From Erwinia sp. OLFS4 (lineage in GTDB: Bacteria; Pseudomonadota; Gammaproteobacteria; Enterobacterales; Enterobacteriaceae), in NCBI RefSeq assembly GCF_002752165.1, contig NZ_MOMB01000015.1:1-32128 (forward strand): DNA of 32,128 bases, in the 5' to 3' direction. This document shows positions 14,045 to 21,182 of the stretch, one piece after another. Both the position numbers and the translations under genes were made by a program. The stretch's first letter is position 1. Each line of letters begins with the position of its first letter. The notes beneath the pieces are model-generated. The model did no database searches. It was not told where the DNA came from and worked only from the letters and a program-made list of their open reading frames with translations.

Positions 14045-17000
14045 TTATTTCCGTCCCATTCGACCCATCACAAACGTACTTATTGCGCCCTGCTGCCCCA
14101 AGTCGCGCTGCAGGTTATTTCTGTATCGCTGATCAACAAAAGCTCCAATCTCTTTGCCGAAGTTTTCAAATCCTGAGCTGGCGCTTGTTTGAGTTTGACC
14201 ATTCTGGTTAATGGTTATATTAACCTGTGGCGCGGTCGAAGAACCACCATTTGCGTTTGAAAGCCCATACATCGGAGCTTTGCCAACATAACCGCCGTCA
14301 GCGTACCCTCTCCCTGATGTGGCATTCTTCATCAGAGCATAAAGGTTTCCGATTCCCAGAGATGAGGTTGCCTCTTTAGTGAAAACAAACTCGCCTCCGT
14401 GGACAATGCCTTTCGGCTCGTACTTGCCGCCGTCACCTGTGTAGCCTCCTGTGGCATGACCGGTTAATGGTAGGTTGCCATAATTGCCACCAGATATAGC
14501 AGTGCCAGCATTACCACCTGTAGATAAATTAGCGCCACCACTAACCCAACCCATAGCTTCCTGGACCGCATAGGCCACCAGCAGCTTATTGATGATATCG
14601 ACAATCATTTTCAGAATGGAAATGGAGAACTGCTTAAACGATGCCGTACCTGTTGTTACCAGGTTCGTCATCATGTCAGACACGCCACCCAACGCTGATT
14701 GCGCCGCCTGTGATACGGAAGAATAGACGTTTTTGGAGGTTTCAAGATACTCGTTCAGGCCATTTATGGCACCGGCCCGCCAATTGCGTTCAAGCTTGTC
14801 CTGCTCATCGTTGGTCTTACGTATCTCAGAGACAGCCAGAGCCTGTGCTCGCGGGTTATCTTTGTATTCAGCTCTTATGCGATTTTCATCAGATAAACGT
14901 TGCGCCTGTCTTGAAGACTTACCCTCTCCCAAACTTCTGTATTCTTCCCTTTTAGCTTCCTGCTGCCGCTGGAATTTTTGAGCGCTATCCATCAGGGTGT
15001 TAAGCTGCTGCTGCTTGACTTTCTGATCGCCTAGAACTGCCAACTGCTCTTTGTTTGCCAGAACCTGGTCTTTGCTTGATAGAAGCGACTGTTCCTGTTT
15101 AGAAAGCCGCCTGGTTGATGAGGCTTCTTCCAGCACCTGATATTTAGCCTGCGCTTCCCACAATTCCCTGCGCTGCTGGCTGATTTTGTCGTTGATATCC
15201 CGATGCTGCTGCAAAACCTTCAGTTGGGATTGCAGAGCTATCAGGTCAGCCTGAGTAGCATCCTCGGCACGATCACCTGCTGGGGTGGTATAGGATTTCG
15301 TCCTGGCTGTTTTAGGTGGTTTGTTATCAGCGTTGATCTGCGCAACAGCGGTTTTTCGCTGCGCCTCTGTCCAGTCATTCGGCGCTTTAGCAACCATCTG
15401 CCACAATTCATTCAGTGCTGCAGTGCGCTTTTGTTGCCATGACTGGTTTTTAGACAGAATGTCATTCTGATATTGCAGAGATTTAGTTCGGCTTTCATCC
15501 GCCTCTCGGGCTTTTATCGCTGCCTTAGCCTCGCTTTCTTGCTGATCAACTCTCGCCTGAAGGCTCTTTATGTTCTCCTCAAGTGCGGCTTTATCAACGC
15601 CCATAGAGTTGTTTTTAAATCGGCCCAACAATCCTTGCTTTTCATTAGCCTCTATCTCTGCAAGAGTATCCTGCATAGTTTTAAGCTTAGAAACATCTGA
15701 CTGTGTTCTGCCAACGTCCAGCGCAGAATCCCAGAATGATTTCCATCCGTCTGAGGCTGCTTTTAATGCGCGCTCGATAGATCCCAGATTATCAATAGTG
15801 GCATGCGCCCTTTCCTGTTCAGCTTTGCTTAGAGCATCGGCAGAAGCCTGCCCAGCCGCTTCTTTAAATCCCCGGCGTTCTAATGATGCAATATATTCAT
15901 ATTGAGATGACGTAAGATAATGAAGCTGATTGTTTAGCTCTGCAGAGGCTTTGGTCGGGTCAGCATAAAGTTTCTGAAAGTTCTTTATGGTCTCATCGAC
16001 AGACTGACCGGTAGCCTCGCGCATGGCCGCTGCGGCCTTTACTACCGTATCAAGCTGCTTGCTGTTGAAAGATCCGGAGCCTACAACCTGAGCGATGATT
16101 CCTGAAGCATCATGCTGGGTAATCCCACCACCAGAGATAGACTTAGCCATCTCCTGCAGCTGCGATGCTGTTTTACCGGCGTAATTGCCGGTCAGTATCA
16201 GCTGCTTATTGAACTCTACTGACTCCTGGCTGCCTTCATACCAGGCTTTACCTAACCCATATACAGCAGCGGTTATCCCGCCGACAATACCGGCGATGCC
16301 TAATCCGCGCAGGGTCATAAGCTGATCAATCCAGCCAGCACGGTTAGCCAGGGTAATGCCTGAGCCACGGAGAGCGCCAAAATTACCCCGCGCCGCCTCA
16401 CCTATCAGGATGCCGATCTCGCGACGTGCTGCTGATGACTGCAAACCTAGCTTGTGAGTAGAAGCTGAGGCTTCCTCCAGTTTTTTGATATAGATGTCTG
16501 CTGATGAACCTACGCCAAGCTGTGCTGCCTGCTGTTTGAGTAATTCAGTCCGGGAAAGTGACTGCGCTGCTACCTGGTCTTTTAGCTTTTGCAGGAAATC
16601 AGCACGAGCTTTCTCGTTGCGCCTGATTGCCTGCTCTTCATCGAGAAAGGCTCTTCCTTCAGCTGTTAGAGACATTTGCGTGCGCGTAATTTGTGAACGC
16701 GTCTGCTCCAAAATTGCGCTGTAATCGCGGAACTGATCTGTAGGCAGTAACCCTTTTTGATTCGCGCTGGCAAGCTGAGTGGTTATTTTTTCCAGCTCTT
16801 CAAATGCTTTATTGGTCGGATTAATGCGGTTAAGCAGGATCTGTAACTCCTGCTGCTGTTCTTTTAGCGCCTGATTGTTTTTGCGCTCACTTTGCGCCGA
16901 TGACTCCTGAGCCTTTCTGAATTCTTCGACCCGTCGGTGTGTTTCAGCAACAGAGCGGGTCATTTCGGCCATGTTCTGCCCTGATGCCTTCTGCGACTCA

Positions 17001-17122
17001 TTCATCTTGTCGGCAGCAGTTGCTGCAGATCCAGCTTTAGCGGCAAACTTGTCCAGCTCCTGACTGGCGCTCTGGATGTCGCTGACATTAGCTTTCAGGA
17101 CAATATTGGAGATTTCTGTCAT
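14045..17122 (-). CDS. H: Tail tape measure protein
   Basis: A 1025-aa protein, the largest after J, of the lambda H type. The N-terminal ~250 residues are coiled coil (QSASQELDKFAAKAGSAATAADKMNES, ALKEQQQELQILLNRI). A hydrophobic segment near residues 265-290 (LRGLGIAGIVGGITAAVYGLG) is followed by long alpha-helical Gln/Lys-rich stretches, and a second hydrophobic segment (ILKMIVDIINKLLVAYAVQEAMGWV) lies around residue 830. The C-terminus is glycine-rich (GGNYGNLPLTGHATGGYTGDGGKYEPKG), then VHGGEFVFTKEAT, as in many tape measures. It sets tail length and probably enters the inner membrane on DNA injection. GGAG precedes the ATG. It is separated from G/GT by the KilA-N gene. Confidence 0.94.
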   Translation of the reverse strand: MTEISNIVLKANVSDIQSASQELDKFAAKAGSAATAADKMNESQKASGQNMAEMTRSVAETHRRVEEFRKAQESSAQSERKNNQALKEQQQELQILLNRINPTNKAFEELEKITTQLASANQKGLLPTDQFRDYSAILEQTRSQITRTQMSLTAEGRAFLDEEQAIRRNEKARADFLQKLKDQVAAQSLSRTELLKQQAAQLGVGSSADIYIKKLEEASASTHKLGLQSSAARREIGILIGEAARGNFGALRGSGITLANRAGWIDQLMTLRGLGIAGIVGGITAAVYGLGKAWYEGSQESVEFNKQLILTGNYAGKTASQLQEMAKSISGGGITQHDASGIIAQVVGSGSFNSKQLDTVVKAAAAMREATGQSVDETIKNFQKLYADPTKASAELNNQLHYLTSSQYEYIASLERRGFKEAAGQASADALSKAEQERAHATIDNLGSIERALKAASDGWKSFWDSALDVGRTQSDVSKLKTMQDTLAEIEANEKQGLLGRFKNNSMGVDKAALEENIKSLQARVDQQESEAKAAIKAREADESRTKSLQYQNDILSKNQSWQQKRTAALNELWQMVAKAPNDWTEAQRKTAVAQINADNKPPKTARTKSYTTPAGDRAEDATQADLIALQSQLKVLQQHRDINDKISQQRRELWEAQAKYQVLEEASSTRRLSKQEQSLLSSKDQVLANKEQLAVLGDQKVKQQQLNTLMDSAQKFQRQQEAKREEYRSLGEGKSSRQAQRLSDENRIRAEYKDNPRAQALAVSEIRKTNDEQDKLERNWRAGAINGLNEYLETSKNVYSSVSQAAQSALGGVSDMMTNLVTTGTASFKQFSISILKMIVDIINKLLVAYAVQEAMGWVSGGANLSTGGNAGTAISGGNYGNLPLTGHATGGYTGDGGKYEPKGIVHGGEFVFTKEATSSLGIGNLYALMKNATSGRGYADGGYVGKAPMYGLSNANGGSSTAPQVNITINQNGQTQTSASSGFENFGKEIGAFVDQRYRNNLQRDLGQQGAISTFVMGRMGRK

Positions 17123-17139
17123 TGATTACTCCGGGTATG

Positions 17140-17162
17140 AAAAAGCCGCCCGGAGGCGGCTA
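17140..17162 (-). terminator. Terminator at the end of the KilA-N gene
   Basis: AGCCGCC, TCCG loop, GGCGGCT on the minus strand (17161-17144) with five T following. The KilA-N stop codon overlaps the stem, and the CCCGGAG site of the tape-measure gene begins just after the T tract. Confidence 0.75.
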
Positions 17163-17915
17163 TGCTGCTGCGTAAAGTAGTTTCATCTGGCCTTTGACGG
17201 GAAAAGCAGCCATGCAACGGGCTTCAAAATCTTTTGTATCTATGCTGCCATTCGCGATGTTAGTAACCGCAATAAGTTGCTGCTCTACTCTTCCCAATGC
17301 ATCAGGCTTCAGGTGCTGGTGAATCTTCTCACCACTCTCTCCTGCCGCTGATTTAGCCGCTTGATATACGTAATCTGGTAATGCTACCCCGTAAACCCAT
17401 CGGGCGGTTATCTGGCCGAACAATGCAGGGCAACCTCCAACGTGTCCGAAGTGTGGGAGGCCGGACATCTTCGCCAGTGCCTGATAAAACGGATCTTTAA
17501 ATCGCTTCTCCCATGATGTCGGTTGCTGGTAAACCATCAGGCCTACGATCTGATCTTCTGTAAGTTCGAAATTCTTACTAAGGAGAATATTTTTAATGTG
17601 CCGGTCACAGGCACGAGCAAACTTAGGGGAAAGCCATCGAGCAAACTCAATGACCATCTCTGGGTGAATCCAGGTTCGCCCCTTGCGTCCTCGTGTGGTT
17701 TTCAATAAAAACCGTGAAATCCCGGTTTTTCTATCTATATCGTCTACGCCCAATTCTTCGGCCAGTTCTCTCGCATACTCTTTAGTGGAAGACAGCCGCA
17801 CCCAGTCAAACACATCGCGCTCAAAATGCTTTGCCGCTTTAGTTGCATCAACCCAGCAGTCAGAAGTAAAAGGGAACTGGCGCTCATCAAATGTCATCGG
17901 AACGATATTGCTCAT
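17160..17915 (-). CDS. KilA-N / P63C domain antirepressor-type protein
   Basis: A 251-aa protein. Residues 1-110 form a KilA-N DNA-binding domain (DCWVDATKAAKHFERDVFDWVRLSSTKEY, GRKGRTWIHPEMVIEFARWLSPKFARACDRHI). Residues ~145-215 fit a P63C domain (FYQALAKMSGLPH, GCPALFGQITARWVYGVALPDYVYQAAKSAA). Such proteins occur in phages as antirepressors or regulators, sometimes silenced by C4 antisense RNA. Here it interrupts the normal G-T-H order, with hairpins on both sides. GAGG (17927-17924) lies eight bases before the ATG at 17915. The leader contains sequence complementary to the bases just upstream of that GAGG, suggesting RNA-based control. No clear sigma-70 promoter was seen. Target of the protein unknown. 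Confidence 0.82.
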   Translation of the reverse strand: MSNIVPMTFDERQFPFTSDCWVDATKAAKHFERDVFDWVRLSSTKEYARELAEELGVDDIDRKTGISRFLLKTTRGRKGRTWIHPEMVIEFARWLSPKFARACDRHIKNILLSKNFELTEDQIVGLMVYQQPTSWEKRFKDPFYQALAKMSGLPHFGHVGGCPALFGQITARWVYGVALPDYVYQAAKSAAGESGEKIHQHLKPDALGRVEQQLIAVTNIANGSIDTKDFEARCMAAFPVKGQMKLLYAAA

Positions 17916-17951
17916 CGGTAAAACCTCATAGAAAGCGAACCTGTCACACAG

Positions 17952-18046
17952 AAAAGCCGCCCCAAGACGCTACCGATTAGCAACGGCATCTCTCAGGATC
18001 GCTTTCTGCAAGGCTCTTGGTTGGAATTGCGTGTGTGATACGCAGG
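17952..18046 (-). ncRNA. C4-like antisense RNA leader upstream of the KilA-N gene
   Basis: On the minus strand, AGAAAGCGATCCTG (18007-17994) can pair with CAGGTTCGCTTTCT (17943-17930), which ends just before the KilA-N Shine-Dalgarno. TCACACA (18038-18032) can also pair with TGTGTGA (17950-17944). Between them lies a nested stem: GCCG/CGGC outside (17987-17984 with 17959-17956) and GCTA/TAGC inside (17981-17978 with 17972-17969). Two complementary boxes plus a structured core upstream of an antirepressor is the architecture of P1/P7 C4 RNA, which is cut from the leader and blocks translation. No ORF fits this 133-base gap. Boundaries are approximate. Confidence 0.55.
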
Positions 18047-18048
18047 CG

Positions 18049-18071
18049 AAAAAAAACCGGCAGACGCCGGT
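18049..18071 (-). terminator. Terminator after G/GT
   Basis: ACCGGC, GTCT loop, GCCGGT on the minus strand (18071-18056) followed by eight T. It begins at the stop codon of the GT frameshift product and separates G/GT from the KilA-N gene. Confidence 0.8.
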
Positions 18072-18729
18072 CATTGGTTTTTATGGATAGTTCGGAGGGC
18101 AGAAGCCTCCATTACTCTGATATCGTTTAGCGCGCTTGCCTCGTCGTCTATGCCGTGAACCTTCATCAGCCATGGAAGTACGTTGTAATCCAGCCCGGTA
18201 ACGCCGTTCATTCCTGTGCGCCACTGCGTATACATCGCACGGAACACCTCGAATGAGGGCCAGATATCCGGCCAAACCTCAATATTTACGTCCTCAATGT
18301 CGTCGGGCGTCAGGAAGAACGTTGCAAGTTCGTCGGCTGTTGGTTCAGGCGTAAAACACGCCTCGGCAAGCGCTGCTAGTTTTTTTCGCGAACGGAGTAA
18401 AGTTCTTTGGTATAAGCGGCGGCGATAGCATCAAAAGCGCGGGGATAGTTTTCCAGCAGAGTGACGAGGTTTTCCCGGTTAAACTCGGCGTCTATATTCC
18501 ACCCCGCGATCAGGCTCTCCAGGTAGGCGGCAGCGACATGGTTTGAATAGTCACCTGCTTCCGCAGCCTGATCTGCCTGTGTTTTGAGTTCTTTCTCCAT
18601 CTCTGCCATCTGAGTGCGGGTTTTATGGCGAACGGTCAACTTTACTTTACCGTCGTCTTCGCCCGGGCGGGGGATGATTGCTTCAATTGTGAAGGTGGGA
18701 TTGGGATTGAGTGAAAATTTAGTAGCCAT
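18071..18729 (-). CDS. GT: Tail assembly chaperone GT (-1 frameshift product)
   Basis: Reading G to its end and shifting -1 at AAAAAAC (18385-18379) joins a further 102 residues, giving a 219-aa protein that stops at 18071. The extension (LAALAEACFTPEPTADEL, EVWPDIWPSFEVFRAMYTQWRTGMNGVTGLDYNVLPWLMK, VHGIDDEASALNDIRVMEASAL) has the pattern of the T part of lambda-like chaperones (DUF1799 type) and has no start codon or ribosome-binding site of its own. In lambda the G:GT ratio, set by a -1 frameshift, is needed for tail tube polymerisation on the tape measure. The frame is not visible as a separate ORF, so an automatic call would miss it. Confidence 0.85.
18376..18729 (-). CDS. G: Tail assembly chaperone G
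   Basis: A 117-aa protein starting MATKFSLNPNPTFTIEAIIPRPGEDDGKVKLTVRHKTR, then a helical part (MAEMEKELKTQADQAAEAGDYSNHVAAAYLESLIAGW, RENLVTLLENYPRAFDAIAAAY). Size, position between major tail protein and tape measure, and the overlapping frameshift identify it as the gpG equivalent, a chaperone coating the tape measure during assembly and absent from virions. The frame ends GAA AAA AAC TAG, the last codons being the slippery site for GT. GAGA lies before the ATG at 18729. Confidence 0.88.
   Translation of the reverse strand: MATKFSLNPNPTFTIEAIIPRPGEDDGKVKLTVRHKTRTQMAEMEKELKTQADQAAEAGDYSNHVAAAYLESLIAGWNIDAEFNRENLVTLLENYPRAFDAIAAAYTKELYSVREKN
18379..18385 (-). promoter_or_regulatory. Programmed -1 frameshift site (A AAA AAC)
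   Basis: The zero-frame codons AAA AAC preceded by A form the canonical X XXY YYZ heptamer, immediately before the TAG stop of G. Slippage opens the 102-codon T frame. The adjacent stop codon may help stalling; no strong downstream pseudoknot was identified by eye. Confidence 0.85.
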
Positions 18730-18742
18730 GTGTCATCTCGTT

Positions 18743-18760
18743 AAAGCCCCTTGCGGGGCT
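18743..18760 (-). terminator. Hairpin after the major tail gene
   Basis: GCCCC, GCAA loop, GGGGC on the minus strand (18759-18746), followed by TTTAAC. The T tract is short, so termination would be weak; it lies in the V-G gap. Confidence 0.45.
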
Positions 18761-18768
18761 GGAGTTAA

Positions 18769-19443
18769 TTAACTGCCCTGTTGTTGCTCGTCTTTGTAGA
18801 AGGTAGTGCCTTTCGACTGCACAGCGAATGCTGCTGTTACTGTTTCAATCTGGTTAACAACTGGATTTGGTTCGCCATTGAACGATGGCACTGCTGACCA
18901 GTAACGGGTTTCTTTAGCCTTAGGTACGTACATATACATAGGCAAAGTGTCACCGGCAGCGTCAGCATCTTTTAATACGGTATAAAATGCCTGGTCTAAA
19001 TCATGGGCGATTGTATACGTCTGATTTCGAGCTGATTTATATGTTGGCAGGCTTCGCTGGGTGTCATCCTCAAGGAACTGAAACTGGTAGTAGTTTTGCT
19101 CACCGCCAGACGCTGCAACCTCTGTAATTTGCGGAATTTGCACCCATGAATCTGGATCGACAACCTTAACTGTTCCGCTGCCTGTGCCAGCAAATAGTTT
19201 GGTGTTTGATGTGTTGACGCCACCCAGCGTTGCTGTGCCTCCGGATGCGGCAATCACTTTTGCGACCAGGTTATCCAGTGCAGACCAGGAGGAATTTACG
19301 AGGACAATGTCGCCCTCATTTACAGTGCCACCTGACAATGTCAGAACTGCGTTTGTTGCGTTTGATACGGAGCTTACAGTGATAACATCGCCAAATTCAT
19401 TGGCAACGTACACAGTAGCCCCATTAGGCAAATGAAAGGCCAT
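18769..19443 (-). CDS. V: Major tail (tube) protein
   Basis: A 224-aa protein in the gpV position directly before G. It starts MAFHLPNGATVYVANEFGDVITVSSVSNATNAVLTLSGG and includes GDIVLVNSSWSALDNLVAKV, a tube-type core (VDPDSWVQIPQITEVAASGGEQNYYQFQFLEDDTQRSLPTYKSARNQTYTIAHD) and PMYMYVPKAKETRYWSAVPSFNGEPNPVVNQIETVTAAFAVQSK. The phrase PxxxxxExVTAAFAVQSKGT recurs at the end of lambda-like tube proteins. It polymerises into the tail tube. GAGG precedes the ATG at 19443. Confidence 0.88.
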   Translation of the reverse strand: MAFHLPNGATVYVANEFGDVITVSSVSNATNAVLTLSGGTVNEGDIVLVNSSWSALDNLVAKVIAASGGTATLGGVNTSNTKLFAGTGSGTVKVVDPDSWVQIPQITEVAASGGEQNYYQFQFLEDDTQRSLPTYKSARNQTYTIAHDLDQAFYTVLKDADAAGDTLPMYMYVPKAKETRYWSAVPSFNGEPNPVVNQIETVTAAFAVQSKGTTFYKDEQQQGS

Positions 19444-19457
19444 CGATATTACCTCAT

Positions 19458-19481
19458 AAAAAAAAGCCGCCGATTGGCAGC
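19458..19481 (-). terminator. Terminator-like hairpin before the major tail gene
   Basis: GCTGCC, AATC loop, GGCGGC on the minus strand (19481-19466) followed by eight T and then the GAGG site of the major tail gene. Its core is nearly the same as the hairpin after Rz (31593-31618). Confidence 0.65.
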
Positions 19482-19503
19482 CTGGTTGAAAGAATTGGAT
19501 TGG

Positions 19504-19911
19504 TTACACCACGTCGGCGCGGTATGTCATCGAGACAGGGATTGTGTAGCTGGTGTCGTTCTGAATTCCGGGGTAAATCGTTGGTTCGCCATTGAAGTAA
19601 AGCGCCATGCCATCTGCAGGGATAGCCTGCCCATCAGGAAACAGGTCGCATATATGCTGAGCAACAGACAGACCGGATGATTTACCGCGTTGCGCCGGTA
19701 CGATGACGCTTACCTGATACACGCCTGGGTAAACCTTACATTTGCGGGCAAGGTCAATGCTGTATGGCATGGAAGGCAATACATGCGACTGTAGCCATAT
19801 CTCATCGTTTGGCGGCTCGAAGCTGATGTTGTCGTAAGCTACCTGAATACCAGATGCCGCCATCCTGTCACCGAGATACGCCTCCAGGGCCGTTGTGATT
19901 TCTGGTGTCAT
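19504..19911 (-). CDS. Tail terminator protein (gpU-like)
   Basis: A 135-aa protein: MTPEITTALEAYLGDRMAASGIQVAYDNISFEPPNDEIWLQSHVLPS, then YPGVYQVSVIVPAQRGKSSGLSVAQHICDLFPDGQ and YTIPVSMTYRADVV. The opening helix, the F-P-L-like strand and the Y-G-x-x-Q-V strand are typical of DUF4128/gpU-like terminators, which cap the tail tube and join it to the head. It occupies that position, directly before the tube protein. The start overlaps the previous stop by four bases (ATGA), indicating coupling. Confidence 0.8.
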   Translation of the reverse strand: MTPEITTALEAYLGDRMAASGIQVAYDNISFEPPNDEIWLQSHVLPSMPYSIDLARKCKVYPGVYQVSVIVPAQRGKSSGLSVAQHICDLFPDGQAIPADGMALYFNGEPTIYPGIQNDTSYTIPVSMTYRADVV

Positions 19912-20330
19912 TTTTTCAGTTCCCTTGCGGCTTTATCGAGATAAGTTTGAAACTCAGGCACAACAACACGAAGCATCCCGGCAGGAGCTTGTTTAGACCA
20001 ACCTTCCATTTCTAGCCGGTAGGCATAAGGCAGGGTGTTGGCCAGGAAGATAAACCGGACATCCCCGCTTATTTCTTCTATGTGATTTTTCAGCCTAGCC
20101 TTTACTTCCGGTCCGCGCGGGTAAGGCCCTATTTCTGGCGTAGTCTCATCAGGCACTATGTCATGCCCTACTTCCCAATTTGAACGGAAGCGACCTGTAT
20201 CGACCGGAGACATATCGACTACGCGGTTTGCAACGTCGATCATCGCCTTCTTCGTTACCGTCAGCATGTCGGCTTTAGCTGCCTCACAATGCGCCTTAAT
20301 GTCGAGTGAAAATTGAGCATTATCCGCCAT
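19908..20330 (-). CDS. Neck/tail-completion protein (HK97 gp10 / lambda Z-like)
   Basis: A 140-aa protein: FSLDIKAHCEAAKADMLTVTKKAMIDVANRVVDMSPVDTGRFRSNWEVG, then FLANTLPYAYRLEMEGWSKQAPAGMLRVVVPEF. The pattern SPVDTGRFRxxW followed by YAxRLExG-like and QAPxGMxR is the signature of the HK97 gp10/minor tail Z family, which takes part in tail completion. It lies two bases after the previous gene and overlaps the next by four. Confidence 0.85.
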   Translation of the reverse strand: MADNAQFSLDIKAHCEAAKADMLTVTKKAMIDVANRVVDMSPVDTGRFRSNWEVGHDIVPDETTPEIGPYPRGPEVKARLKNHIEEISGDVRFIFLANTLPYAYRLEMEGWSKQAPAGMLRVVVPEFQTYLDKAARELKK

Positions 20331-20331
20331 A

Positions 20332-20688
20332 TCACCGCCTCAACTGCGATTTAAAGCACAGCGTTAAATCAGCCGGCTTAACCGGGTTAGGCTGCAACAC
20401 GCGATATTTGGCACCGTCCACCAGCACCAGGTCACCGATTTTAATCTCCGGCTCTGCCTGAAAAAGAATTCGGATATCGCCGGTTTTAATCAGCGTTCCG
20501 TCTATTTCACCTGGTTCATAATCAACTTTAATTCCAACCGGATCAGGCTTCAGGGCTTTGTCAGGTTCAGTAACCTCTTTACCGTTGATGACTGTCGTCG
20601 TGCCCTCACGGGTTACGCTGTAGGAGGTGCCATATTTCCGCAATAGCCGGTCAGGCAATGATTTCATACGGGGATAGAATTTAGCCAT
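20332..20688 (-). CDS. Putative head-tail connector (head closure) protein
   Basis: A 118-aa protein: MAKFYPRMKSLPDRLLRKYGTSYSVTREGTTTVINGKEV, then GIKVDYEPGEIDGTLIKTGDIRILFQAEPEIKIGDLVLVDGAKYRVLQPNPVKPADLTLCFKSQLRR. An opening helix with LLRKYGxxxxxTR followed by a small beta-barrel with KxGDLVxxDGxxYRV is typical of head-closure/stopper proteins of lambdoid-like siphophages. It sits between the adaptor-type protein and the gp10-like protein, as expected. Assigned by fold pattern and position only. Confidence 0.7.
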   Translation of the reverse strand: MAKFYPRMKSLPDRLLRKYGTSYSVTREGTTTVINGKEVTEPDKALKPDPVGIKVDYEPGEIDGTLIKTGDIRILFQAEPEIKIGDLVLVDGAKYRVLQPNPVKPADLTLCFKSQLRR

Positions 20689-20689
20689 A

Positions 20690-21175
20690 TCACCCGCGCC
20701 TCACGTCGAAATTGAACACACTGGCGCTTTTTGTCATGCCACGCAGCATGGAATAGAGCCAGGGGAAGTTAACCGTGCCGTCATTGCTTGCACCGTCATA
20801 CTGCACCGTAACAGCGCCCTCTACGCGCTCCAGAGTGACCGCACCGCCGCTCTGCGTTGGGTTCAGGTCAGTTTCCTGCGCCTCTACAGCAAGACGACAC
20901 TGCGCCTGCTTTATGCGTGTCGGGACTGTGGATTTATCCACTTTCTCACCGTCGATAAACGCGCCATCTCGCGGCCACGCCAGCGGCTGACCAGAGACGC
21001 TACGCGAACCTTTCCAGTTTACAGAGTCGAGATAGTCCATAGCCTGCGCCAGCAACTTCTCGCAGGTAGTGTCATCTGCAGGAATTTCATAGCCTCGCGC
21101 TGTAGCGAAGTCTCGCAAATCACTAACGCTGGCGTAACTGTTAAAATCGGGTGATGTTGGGTCGGTAATAATCAT
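20690..21175 (-). CDS. Head completion/adaptor protein (DnaT-like family)
   Basis: A 161-aa protein: SPDFNSYASVSDLRDFATARGYEIPADDTTCEKLLAQAMDYLDSVNWKGSRSVSGQPLAWPRDGAFIDGEKV, then VPTRIKQAQCRLAVEAQETDL. The SYASVxDxRxFAxxRG and QPLxWPRxG motifs mark the phage family labelled DnaT-like ssDNA-binding protein in databases; its position after the capsid genes indicates a head-tail adaptor rather than a replication protein. The ATG at 21175 was chosen for GAGGAAATA immediately upstream; a longer frame to 21271 would overlap the glycosyltransferase-like gene. Confidence 0.78.
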   Translation of the reverse strand: MIITDPTSPDFNSYASVSDLRDFATARGYEIPADDTTCEKLLAQAMDYLDSVNWKGSRSVSGQPLAWPRDGAFIDGEKVDKSTVPTRIKQAQCRLAVEAQETDLNPTQSGGAVTLERVEGAVTVQYDGASNDGTVNFPWLYSMLRGMTKSASVFNFDVRRG

Positions 21176-21182
21176 TATTTCC

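Noticed and set aside
18081-18275. 64-codon minus-strand frame inside the T extension
   Set aside because: It is not the frame that continues G after the -1 shift and lacks chaperone-like sequence; the true T frame has no start codon and ends at 18071.
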